Shown here: positions 1 through 6,281 of the stretch, piece by piece
Layout: each line of letters opens with the position of its first letter
Position numbering within the stretch: position 1 is the stretch's first letter
NCBI GenBank assembly: GCA_937919125.1
Contig: CALFOB010000130.1
Location: 1-13,838, forward strand
Direction: 5' to 3'
Source of the DNA: an uncultured Micrococcales bacterium
GTDB lineage: Bacteria > Actinomycetota > Actinomycetes > Actinomycetales > Microbacteriaceae
Length of the DNA: 13,838 bases
Position numbers and translations under genes: made by a program
The notes under the pieces: model-generated
The model's database searches: none
What the model saw: only the letters and a program-made list of their open reading frames with translations
What the model was told of the DNA's origin: nothing

Positions 1-53
1 GCAATCGGCTGTTAACCGATAGGTTCTTGGTTCGAGTCCAAGCCGGGGAGCCA
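1..53 (+). tRNA. tRNA-Asn (GTT), 5' part outside window
   Basis: The anticodon arm pairs ATCGG with CCGAT around the loop CTGTTAA, giving anticodon GTT (Asn). The T arm CTTGG-TTCGAGT-CCAAG and the 3' acceptor strand ending in an encoded CCA at 51-53 follow. The 5' acceptor strand and D arm lie before base 1, so the gene is cut by the window edge. The next gene starts only 26 bases downstream with no clear terminator between. Confidence 0.93.
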
Positions 54-79
54 TTTCATGAAGCCCTTCAGGAGACCAG

Positions 80-1333
80 ATGTTTCTTTGGATTCGCGAC
101 CAGTTATGGCTCCCAACTAGCATTCTTGCTCTCTCATGTCTTCTCATATTTGGGGGCATTGATTTTCTAATCCAGGGTCCTGACACGATCTCTGTTTCCG
201 TTGTTCTAGCAGCATCCGTTGCACTGTCTCGTGCACTTCCTTACGTATCCATCGGGCTTTTCTCTGTGGGTATTTTTATGCCTAACTTTCTTGGCTTAGA
301 AACTCAGATATCTCAAATTTCAATCACCGTTTGCCTTCTTATCCTTGCCGCTTTTGCATCAACAACTGCGAGATGGATCGGCTTCATGCTGAACATAGTG
401 TTGGGAAGCGTGGCTTACTTCTGGTTGGTATTCAACCTGCCAGAACAAGGTATCTTTTACGGACTCGAACTGCCATCCAATGAAGCAAAGACGGTTCTAG
501 CTCTAGCGGGATTCGTAGCCCTAATTGCAATCAATGCGAACGCCTGGTTCGTTGGAAGATTGCTCTACACAAGAATCACGCACGTAGGAACAGACTTTGA
601 TAAAGCTCTTCTCACACATCAAGTGGTTGCAAGCCAGTTAGCTCTCGCGGAGCAGGATAGAAGATTTGGAATTGCTAGAGATGTTAACGACATCCTCTTA
701 GAGCAAGTTGGTGCAACTCTTGCCTCAGCAGAAGCTGGTATCTATGCAGCAAAGACAGATCCAACTGTTGCTCCTCGATTGATGGAGTCACTTCTTGAAG
801 GAGTGAAGAAATCTTATGCAGAAATCAGAAGACTCAGCGACCTTCTAGGTCTACAAAAAGAGAAGGCACTAGCTCTTCCAGGTCTTCGTGATCTGAAGAA
901 TCTTCTCGTCACGTTCCGTGAGTATGGATATCGAATCACCTACAGGGAACAGGGTGAACCTTTGAACCTTGTAGCAGGTGCAGATTTGATTCTGTATCGC
1001 ATCGTCTTCGAATCTTTGGACAACATCAGTAAGCACACACCACTTGGAACTGAGGTTGACATAGATTTTGTCTGGCAAGACAAAGCAATGCAGATCGTAA
1101 TCAAAGACAACGGCGAAGAAACTCTTCGAGCACAAGAGCAAGACATCACCGGTTACACAGTAGAGGACGACAAGAAGGCGCTAGTCGAAAGACCTGCAGG
1201 GGCGGGGCTTACAGCGATGCAGGAGAGAGCCGCGCTGTATCAGGGAACTATTGACTTCGTTCGTGTGCCAGGAGTTGGATTCACAGTGTCTGCAGCATTC
1301 CCTCAAATCGCGAATTACGTTGAAGGTAAATAG
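80..1333 (+). CDS. NarL/DegS-class sensor histidine kinase lacking the phospho-acceptor His
   Basis: Membrane sensor of the HisKA_3/HATPase class, 417 aa. Hydrophobic segments at about residues 12-31, 38-70, 80-120 and 138-160 form a membrane sensor region. A helix leads into the dimerisation segment near 188-215. The ATPase domain follows at about 300-410 and looks intact: N box E311..N315..KH319, G1 motif D343-N-G345, G2 motif G374-AGL-377. The family signature is normally I-A-R-E-L-H-D. Here it reads I198-A-R-D-V-N-D, so the phosphorylated His is Asn203. Autophosphorylation in the usual way therefore looks impossible, although ATP binding may persist. Start ATG is preceded by AGGAG at 70-74, 5 bases away. 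The stop abuts the TTG start of the response regulator, so the two are co-translated partners. It could be a pseudokinase sensor acting by conformation. Family assignment is firm; the signalling mode is inferred. Confidence 0.85.
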   Translation: MFLWIRDQLWLPTSILALSCLLIFGGIDFLIQGPDTISVSVVLAASVALSRALPYVSIGLFSVGIFMPNFLGLETQISQISITVCLLILAAFASTTARWIGFMLNIVLGSVAYFWLVFNLPEQGIFYGLELPSNEAKTVLALAGFVALIAINANAWFVGRLLYTRITHVGTDFDKALLTHQVVASQLALAEQDRRFGIARDVNDILLEQVGATLASAEAGIYAAKTDPTVAPRLMESLLEGVKKSYAEIRRLSDLLGLQKEKALALPGLRDLKNLLVTFREYGYRITYREQGEPLNLVAGADLILYRIVFESLDNISKHTPLGTEVDIDFVWQDKAMQIVIKDNGEETLRAQEQDITGYTVEDDKKALVERPAGAGLTAMQERAALYQGTIDFVRVPGVGFTVSAAFPQIANYVEGK

Positions 1334-2005
1334 TTGGCGACACTCAGAGTAGCTCTACTTGGTGGTTCTGACGCACTCAGATCAGCCAAAAGAGTAGTTC
1401 TTGAGTCTGTAGGAAAGTGCCAAATAGTTTTTGACTCGGATGGGCATGGTCTACTTCCACAAGACTTTCTGGAAGTGAACTATGACGTTGCAATCATTGA
1501 ACAAAGATTGGGTAGCCAATCTGCCTTTGATTACATTAGGGCCTTGCATGCACTAGCTGTTGTGAAGCAGGAGACAATTGGTCGAATACTTGTCGGTTCG
1601 CAATTTGACGAAACTCAACTAAGAGTTCTTGCAATCGAAGCCGGAGCAGTTGATTGTGTATTTGTCAGCGATGGTGTTGAGTCGTTACTCAATAAAGTGC
1701 TTGCTTGCAAAGATGTGAATGCTGACTTCGCAATCAGGGAATTGCTTCCACAACTCGGCGAACTAACTATTAGCCAAGAAGGTTTTCAAAACGCATCAGT
1801 TGCCTTAGACACCTTGGATCCTAAAGAGGCCAAAGTGGTTAGGTCTTTCTGTCAACTAAAAGACATTGCGGAGATAGCTACAGACTCGGGTTTATCTAAG
1901 GTGAAAGTTAATGCAACGTTGCTTAAAGTGCAACGATTGCTTGTGCTTCAAACCAGATCCCAACTCCTGTTGAGAATGTATCGTCTTGGAGCTTTAGCCC
2001 TCTAG
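1334..2005 (+). CDS. LuxR/NarL-type response regulator with degenerate receiver
   Basis: 223-aa regulator. The N-terminal receiver fold spans about 4-125 and a LuxR-type helix-turn-helix about 159-213 (L161-D-P-K-E, the counterpart of the usual LTPRE, then the recognition-helix region near 186-200). The acidic pair after beta-1 (normally DD) is G10-G11-S12. The phospho-acceptor Asp after beta-3 is Glu56 (context Y-D-V-A-I-I-E). The conserved Lys before the last helix is also absent (CVFVSD at 108-113). The beta-4 Ser/Thr is kept (S89). The protein should not be phosphorylated normally; Glu56 might mimic a constitutively active state. It starts with TTG directly after the kinase stop, with GAAGGT about 6 bases upstream inside the kinase gene. 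Its 3' end overlaps the convergent def gene by 12 bases. DNA targets are unknown. Confidence 0.8.
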   Translation: MATLRVALLGGSDALRSAKRVVLESVGKCQIVFDSDGHGLLPQDFLEVNYDVAIIEQRLGSQSAFDYIRALHALAVVKQETIGRILVGSQFDETQLRVLAIEAGAVDCVFVSDGVESLLNKVLACKDVNADFAIRELLPQLGELTISQEGFQNASVALDTLDPKEAKVVRSFCQLKDIAEIATDSGLSKVKVNATLLKVQRLLVLQTRSQLLLRMYRLGALAL

Positions 2006-2560
2006 TTTTTCTTGTCCTGGAAGCCAAGACAGTCCATCTTTACCCCAGCCGCGTTCGGCAATTATTTCTTTTGCTTCCGCGTTATATTCAGCATTGAGTC
2101 TGTCAACGTATAGTGTTCCCTCAAGATGGTCAAACTCGTGCTGGAAGATTCTCGCAAACCAACCTTCTGCCTCAATGTGAACTGGCTGCTGGTCCAGATC
2201 CACTCCAGTCAAAGTGGCTTTGTTGGCTCTCTTGAGAGGGAATCTCTCACCTGGAACACTCAGGCATCCTTCAGAATCTTCGTCCCATTCAGGTTCTCCA
2301 GTTGGAATCTCTGAAATAACTAGGGTCGGGTTGATAACGACACCTCTTTGCTCTGACCCGTCTTCAGCATCCCAGTCATAAACAAAAATGCGAAGGTTAA
2401 CGCCTATCTGAGGGGCAGCTAGCCCAACCCCAGGGGCTTCGTCCATGGTGTCATACATGTCCTGAACAAGTTCTCTTAGGCTCTCGTCAAAGACTGTTAC
2501 CTCTTGGGCTCTAGTGTGTAGGACTGGATTGCCTGTTATGCAGATAGGTCTAATGGTCAT
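1994..2560 (-). CDS. def: Peptide deformylase
   Basis: Removes the formyl group from the N-terminal Met of nascent proteins in the cytoplasm. All three family motifs are present in the 188 aa: motif 1 GVGLAAPQIG at 44-53, motif 2 EGCLS at 97-101, and motif 3 QHEFDH at 140-145. Metal ligands are Cys99, His141 and His145, with Glu142 as the catalytic acid/base. Length is normal for actinobacterial enzymes, with a short C-terminal extension after the HExxH helix. The gene is convergent with the response regulator (12-base overlap, no separate terminator) and divergent from the DMT transporter, sharing an 82-base intergenic region. The ATG start places the family's usual short N-terminal strand and RxxGxPVL-like motif (ITGNPVL, residues 8-14) correctly. 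Confidence 0.97.
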   Translation of the reverse strand: MTIRPICITGNPVLHTRAQEVTVFDESLRELVQDMYDTMDEAPGVGLAAPQIGVNLRIFVYDWDAEDGSEQRGVVINPTLVISEIPTGEPEWDEDSEGCLSVPGERFPLKRANKATLTGVDLDQQPVHIEAEGWFARIFQHEFDHLEGTLYVDRLNAEYNAEAKEIIAERGWGKDGLSWLPGQEKLEG

Positions 2561-2642
2561 GAACCAAATTTACCCTAAGTAGTTATTCGCCAAGTTTGGC
2601 TAGGCTAGGGAGAGGAAAAAGCATAGAGGAGATGGGGACCAA

Positions 2643-3569
2643 TTGAGAATTTTAGCTATTGGGCTAGCGCTGATGTCAGCGGTATTGCTCGCTATTGGTA
2701 CTCAATTGCAGAACGGTGCAGTAGGGGACCAGAAGAAAGCAGCCCTTTCTGGAAGATCTCACCTCAAGCTAGATCAGCTCATAGATCTAATAAGAAGGCC
2801 ACAGTGGCTCACCGGATTGATTCTTACAATCGCAGCTTTGGGACTTCAATTCACAGCTCTTCTGTTAGCGCCGCTAATTCTTGTTCAACCTATTGGTGCA
2901 ATTGCGCTCGTGATCACTTCTTTGTTGAACGCAAAAATTACTAAAACCAAACTAAACAAGGCATCGGTATTGGCCATAGTCCTCTGCACAACTGGTCTTG
3001 GTGCGTTCGTAGTTATGGCGGCCAACTTTGCTAAAGAGCCTCCGATTGATAACAACGCATTGCTCATGATTCTTATCATGGCGATTGTTTTGATTGTTAC
3101 CTTCGGCTACATCTACGCCAGGGGAGCCACCAGATTCAAGCCGATCACATTCATTCTTGGAGCTGGTGCTCTATTTGGATTTGTCGCAACCTTGACCAAG
3201 GTTGTAATCAAGAGACTGTTCCAGCAAGACGGCTTCAACAGAATGGTGAATTTCCAAGCTGATTGGGTAACCGATGGTTTAACTTTGTTGACTTTGCTCT
3301 GCATGCTTGCCGCAGGTCTCCTAGGGGCTTGGTTTGTTCAGAATGCTTACGCCTCTGGTCCTCCGGACCTAGTAATCGCGGGGCTTACAGTTATTGACCC
3401 ACTCGTTGCCGTGAGCATCGGTATCGTCCTTCTAAACGAGGCTATGAGCGCTCCTTGGCCGATTATCTTGGGCTTTGTGGCGTCTGGAGCGATGAGCGTA
3501 GTCGGTGTATTCCTGCTATCTAAAGTCCATCCCGAGATAATCAGGGACTCTAAGAGGGCTCTGGGCTAA
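2643..3569 (+). CDS. DMT-superfamily (EamA/NIPA-like) membrane transporter
   Basis: 308-aa integral membrane protein with about nine to ten hydrophobic helices. The first is at 2-22, followed by a cytosolic linker (about 23-55) and a run of helices from 56 onward. The segment APLILVQPIGAIALVITSLLNAKI-like near 76-99 resembles the drug/metabolite transporter fold seen in bacterial NIPA/EamA-type proteins. The substrate cannot be read from the sequence. The start is TTG, with AGGAG at 2627-2631, 11 bases upstream. The nearer ATG at 2632 is in another frame and stops after four codons. Divergent from def and followed 54 bases later by the glycosyltransferase on the same strand. Confidence 0.75.
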   Translation: MRILAIGLALMSAVLLAIGTQLQNGAVGDQKKAALSGRSHLKLDQLIDLIRRPQWLTGLILTIAALGLQFTALLLAPLILVQPIGAIALVITSLLNAKITKTKLNKASVLAIVLCTTGLGAFVVMAANFAKEPPIDNNALLMILIMAIVLIVTFGYIYARGATRFKPITFILGAGALFGFVATLTKVVIKRLFQQDGFNRMVNFQADWVTDGLTLLTLLCMLAAGLLGAWFVQNAYASGPPDLVIAGLTVIDPLVAVSIGIVLLNEAMSAPWPIILGFVASGAMSVVGVFLLSKVHPEIIRDSKRALG

Positions 3570-3623
3570 ACTTGGTCTAGACCTAAAGGTCACAAGTTCA
3601 ATTACAAAGACAGGTTTTAAGCC

Positions 3624-5081
3624 TTGGCTCAATCAACCAGACATCCAGGACACCCACTTAGGGTTCTTATTACTTCAGACACCTTCCCACCCGACATCAA
3701 TGGTGCTGCTAGATTCACCGAACGTCTAGCCGGTGGGCTAGTTAGAAACGGTAATGACGTTCACGTCATTGCGCCATCCTTCAATAAAACTTGGGGCACC
3801 TCAACTGAGATTATTGACTCGGTTCCAATGACCGTGCACCGAATCAGAAGCTATAAGGTTCCTTTTCACAAGACTTTGAGATACGTAAACCCGTTCACCT
3901 TGAGAAAGAAAGTGGACCTGATTCTCGATGGTTTCGAGCCAGATGCTATTCACTCTCAGTCTCACCTGATCCTCGGCCGTATCTGCATGAGAAGTGGAAT
4001 CCAGAGAAACATCCGCCTGGTTGCAACCAACCACATCATGCCGGAGAACATCCTTCGTTACCTTCCACTCCCAAAGTTCTTAGAGAACAAGTTCAAATCT
4101 AAGCTCTGGAAGGACGCAGGTAAGGTTCTAGCCAACTTCGATCACGTCACCACTCCAACCCGACGAGCTGCTGAACTTCTTGAAAGTGCCGCTGGAATGA
4201 GCAATGTACTGGCTATTTCCTGCGGTATTGACGCAACTAACTTCACCAACACGACTCCAACCTCAAACAAGCCCTTCAGAATCCTGTTCCTAGGTCGTTT
4301 GGATTGGGAAAAGCACATTCACAACCTGCTCAATGCTGTGGCTAAGCTGCCTAAAGAAATTGACTTCTACGTTGAAATCGCTGGAGATGGAAATCAGCGT
4401 AAGTACCTGAATGAACTTGCTGTTGATCTGGGAATCGCCGAAAGGGTCAAGTTCCTAGGACACATCACAGAAGAAGAGCTTCCTTTGGCATACGAGCGAG
4501 CAACAGTCTTTGCTATGCCTTCTATTGCTGAACTTCAGTCCATTGCGACTATGGAAGCAATGGCCTCTGGCCGACCTGTCATTGCTGCAAACGCTATGGC
4601 GTTGCCTCACTTGGTTCACGATGGAGATAACGGCTACCTATTTGAGCCTGACGACGTGGATCAGTTCGCAGAGTGCCTTTTAAAGGTTGCTACAGCAGAC
4701 CAGGATGAGCTAAACCGTCTATCTGAGAACTCAATTCACCTTATTCAGTCTCACGACATCAAGAAGACCTTGGCTATCTTTGAGGGTCTATACAGAGGCG
4801 ACCAAGACGCTAGACGTGAAAGCGATGACAACCTCGAGGACTATAACAACCCAATCGGTCGCCTAAGCGAAGCTGTTAGACGCGCAGAGCTCAAGGTCCG
4901 TAGACAAGCCCTTGTGGCACTTGGCAAAATCACAGAGCTAGGGGATGACATCAAGGAGGGTCTTGATGAACTCAGAGCTGATGGTGTGAAACAGGCTAAA
5001 AAGGTCGATCGCAAGGTGAGAAAAGGCGTCAAGAAGACCGTGAACAACGCCAAGAACAAACTCAAACGTACAGACGAATAA
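3624..5081 (+). CDS. GT4-family (GT-B) glycosyltransferase with lysine-rich C-terminal tail
   Basis: 485-aa retaining glycosyltransferase of the GT4/PimB-like group, probably acting on a membrane lipid or cell-envelope acceptor. The N-terminal domain carries the loop F21-PPDINGAARF typical of alpha-mannosyl/glucosyl transferases. The C-terminal domain begins at about 216 with the F-L-G-R-L-D strand (222-227). The EX7E motif is E303-LQSIATM-E311, followed by ASGRPVI (314-320) and the loop GDNGYLF (334-340). The fold ends near 395. Residues 411-485 form an extra charged, predicted helical tail very rich in Lys/Arg, which may bind acidic lipids (inference). The TTG start gives a 10-residue leader before the first strand; the Shine-Dalgarno is poor. 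Donor and acceptor sugars are not determinable. A mannosyltransferase in glycolipid synthesis is the likeliest role. Confidence 0.85.
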   Translation: MAQSTRHPGHPLRVLITSDTFPPDINGAARFTERLAGGLVRNGNDVHVIAPSFNKTWGTSTEIIDSVPMTVHRIRSYKVPFHKTLRYVNPFTLRKKVDLILDGFEPDAIHSQSHLILGRICMRSGIQRNIRLVATNHIMPENILRYLPLPKFLENKFKSKLWKDAGKVLANFDHVTTPTRRAAELLESAAGMSNVLAISCGIDATNFTNTTPTSNKPFRILFLGRLDWEKHIHNLLNAVAKLPKEIDFYVEIAGDGNQRKYLNELAVDLGIAERVKFLGHITEEELPLAYERATVFAMPSIAELQSIATMEAMASGRPVIAANAMALPHLVHDGDNGYLFEPDDVDQFAECLLKVATADQDELNRLSENSIHLIQSHDIKKTLAIFEGLYRGDQDARRESDDNLEDYNNPIGRLSEAVRRAELKVRRQALVALGKITELGDDIKEGLDELRADGVKQAKKVDRKVRKGVKKTVNNAKNKLKRTDE

Positions 5082-5095
5082 ACTAGTGATGGTTG

Positions 5096-5169
5096 GGGGA
5101 GTTAGCTCAGCCGGTTAGAGCAGCGGACTCATAATCCGTCGGTCGCGGGTTCAAGTCCCGCACTCCCCA
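5096..5169 (+). tRNA. tRNA with CAT anticodon (elongator Met, or lysidine-type Ile2)
   Basis: Complete cloverleaf: acceptor GGGGAGT pairs with ACTCCCC (5162-5168), D stem GCTC/GAGC, anticodon stem GCGGA/TCCGT around loop CTCATAA, T arm GCGGG-TTCAAGT-CCCGC, discriminator A5169. The anticodon is CAT. The anticodon stem lacks the three G-C pairs of initiator tRNA, so it is elongator Met or the Ile2 tRNA modified by TilS. Sequence alone leaves these open. The 3' CCA is not encoded (CTA follows), unlike tRNA-Asn at the window start. Confidence 0.95.
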
Positions 5170-5174
5170 CTAAA

Positions 5175-5208
5175 GGCCCTTAGGATCATTGATTCTAGGG
5201 GCCCTTTC
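5175..5208 (+). terminator. Hairpin terminator after the CAT tRNA
   Basis: Thirteen-pair stem GGCCCTTAGGATC / GATTCTAGGGGCC (two G-T pairs) with a three-base ATT loop. A short pyrimidine run CTTTCATT follows. It starts six bases after the tRNA and ends 56 bases before the YczE-type gene. Confidence 0.75.
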
Positions 5209-5251
5209 ATTAGGTTCGCCTGTATTTAGGGCTGTCAAGAAGAACTAGCGA

Positions 5252-5257
5252 TAACCT
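5252..5257 (+). promoter_or_regulatory. Candidate -10 element for a leaderless transcript
   Basis: TAACCT fits the actinobacterial TAnnnT -10 pattern and ends six bases before the ATG of the next gene, which would place the transcription start at or next to that ATG. No Shine-Dalgarno lies in the short gap. No convincing -35 is seen. Confidence 0.5.
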
Positions 5258-5263
5258 AGCCTG

Positions 5264-5932
5264 ATGAGCATTAGATCAATCCTTAGTAGCCTGGCTCCTC
5301 AAAAGACGGTACCTGTGACGCCGTGGACTGCTAAACATCAATGGGATCTATCTCTCCAACGTGTTTCAATACTGTTTTTCGGTCTGGCTATCTTCGGACT
5401 AGGGGAGGCGTTGTTGATTCAAGGCTCAATCGGAAACGCTCCTTGGTCTGTATTTGCCCAAGGTTTAGCTATCAAAACTGGGTTGAGCATCGGACTCACT
5501 ACCTTCATAATCAGTGTTTTCGTGCTCTTGATGTGGATTCCACTCAAGGAAAAAGTGGGCTTTGGAACTCTTTCAAACATTGTCATCATTGCCTCCTTCC
5601 TCCAGCTTGGAACAATAGTGTTTCCTAAACAGACTGATTTCGCTTCGGGACTCGCTTTCAGTCTCTTAGGCATTGCGTGCGTAGGATTTGGTTCAGCTCT
5701 TTACATAACCTGCGGTTTGGGTCGTGGACCTCGGGATGGAGCTATGACGGGGATTCACTATAAGACCGGAATTCGCATTGGGCGTGTTCGCTTAGGGATT
5801 GAACTCACCGTGCTAATCGTCGGTTGGATGCTTGGGGGCACAGTTGGTCTTGGAACCGCTCTGTTTGCCTTGCTAATTGGCCAGGCTGTGGCTATTTCGC
5901 TTGGTTTTGTCTCCCGATTTAGTCGAAATTAG
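5264..5932 (+). CDS. YczE-type integral membrane protein
   Basis: 222-aa membrane protein of the YczE/YitT-like group (COG2364 type), function not established in general. Hydrophobic segments lie at about 33-52, 78-95, 101-121, 127-150, 176-196 and 198-217. Family hallmarks are G57-NAPWSVFAQGLAIKTGLSIG (57-77) and GLGRGPRDGAM at 151-161, both loops typical of this group. The N-terminal 30 residues are polar. The ATG lacks a Shine-Dalgarno and sits six bases after a -10-like TAACCT, so the mRNA is probably leaderless. It stands alone between the tRNA terminator and the glucan locus. No link to sugar uptake is evident. Confidence 0.8.
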   Translation: MSIRSILSSLAPQKTVPVTPWTAKHQWDLSLQRVSILFFGLAIFGLGEALLIQGSIGNAPWSVFAQGLAIKTGLSIGLTTFIISVFVLLMWIPLKEKVGFGTLSNIVIIASFLQLGTIVFPKQTDFASGLAFSLLGIACVGFGSALYITCGLGRGPRDGAMTGIHYKTGIRIGRVRLGIELTVLIVGWMLGGTVGLGTALFALLIGQAVAISLGFVSRFSRN

Positions 5933-6056
5933 TTGATTTTTGTCGATTTTCGTTGAAATCGTCATGTTTTCAGATTCCCTGTAAACCTTTTAGGTATTGA
6001 GGCCCTTGATCCATAAATCAGTTATTTAAGGGCACTAAAGGTTGTGGATTGGGGAG

Positions 6057-6076
6057 AAGGAGATGCGCAAATGTAG
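6057..6076 (+). other. Shine-Dalgarno with start-stop codon pair ATGTAG
   Basis: AAGGAG (6057-6062) is followed after eight bases by ATG immediately followed by TAG. An alternative ATG at 6063 touches the Shine-Dalgarno and opens a 41-codon frame ending at 6188, but the zero spacing makes it a poor start. Either a tiny leader ORF or chance. Confidence 0.3.
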
Positions 6077-6151
6077 GCATTCATTGGGTTCTAGGCCTGT
6101 GGTTGCTGCCAAAAGCTATTTAGCAGGCTCAGAGGCCAATAATCGTGTGTA

Positions 6152-6165
6152 TGTAATCGTTATCA
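6152..6165. promoter_or_regulatory. Candidate LacI-family operator upstream of the tandem-CBM41 gene
   Basis: TGTAATCGTTATCA fits the CG-centred LacI-family pattern TGnnAnCGnTnnCA at every fixed position. A second match lies upstream of the pullulanase, in the only two long upstream gaps of the glucan genes. The repressor gene is not in the window. It lies 116 bases before the start codon and overlaps a -10-like TATCAT. Confidence 0.55.
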
Positions 6166-6281
6166 TAACTTCACCGATTTCGACCTAAATCTCTGTCTTT
6201 TCTCAAGGTTGAGGTGTTATTTTTTTACTAATCTGCTCCATTGGTGGCGGAGAAACTAAAACTAACCGGAGGCATTGAAAA

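Larger units (their letters stand above)
5933..6281. other. 349-bp intergenic/leader region before the tandem-CBM41 gene
   Basis: No long ORF on either strand. From left to right it holds a small stem (CGATTT/AAATCG, 5944-5961), a second possible hairpin (GCCCTT 6002-6007 with AAGGGC 6028-6033), a strong AAGGAG at 6057-6062 followed by ATGTAG, a possible hairpin at 6094-6137 (GGCCT/AGGCC outside, TGCT/AGCA inside), a LacI-type operator at 6152-6165, an AT-rich stretch with a -10-like TAATCT at 6229-6234, and the Shine-Dalgarno GGAGG at 6268-6272 for the gene at 6282. The first stems may end the YczE-type transcript but lack good U-tracts. Confidence 0.5.

Noticed and set aside
1994..2005. Possible frameshift or truncation at the regulator/def junction
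   Set aside because: The convergent genes simply overlap by 12 bases; both proteins have complete C-termini for their families.
2632..2646. Four-codon upstream frame whose TGA overlaps the TTG start of the DMT transporter
   Set aside because: The AGGAG is next to this ATG with no spacing, so it better serves the TTG; probably chance.
3574..3583. Ten-base perfect palindrome GGTCTAGACC before the glycosyltransferase
   Set aside because: Too short to claim as an operator without conservation or a second copy.
6002..6033. Possible terminator hairpin GCCCTT/AAGGGC after the YczE-type gene
   Set aside because: Only six pairs with a 20-base loop and no U-run; not strong enough for a separate terminator call.
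6063..6188. 41-codon frame starting at the ATG touching AAGGAG
   Set aside because: Zero spacing to the Shine-Dalgarno, no recognisable protein features, and it runs through the operator; kept only as a note in the leader entry.
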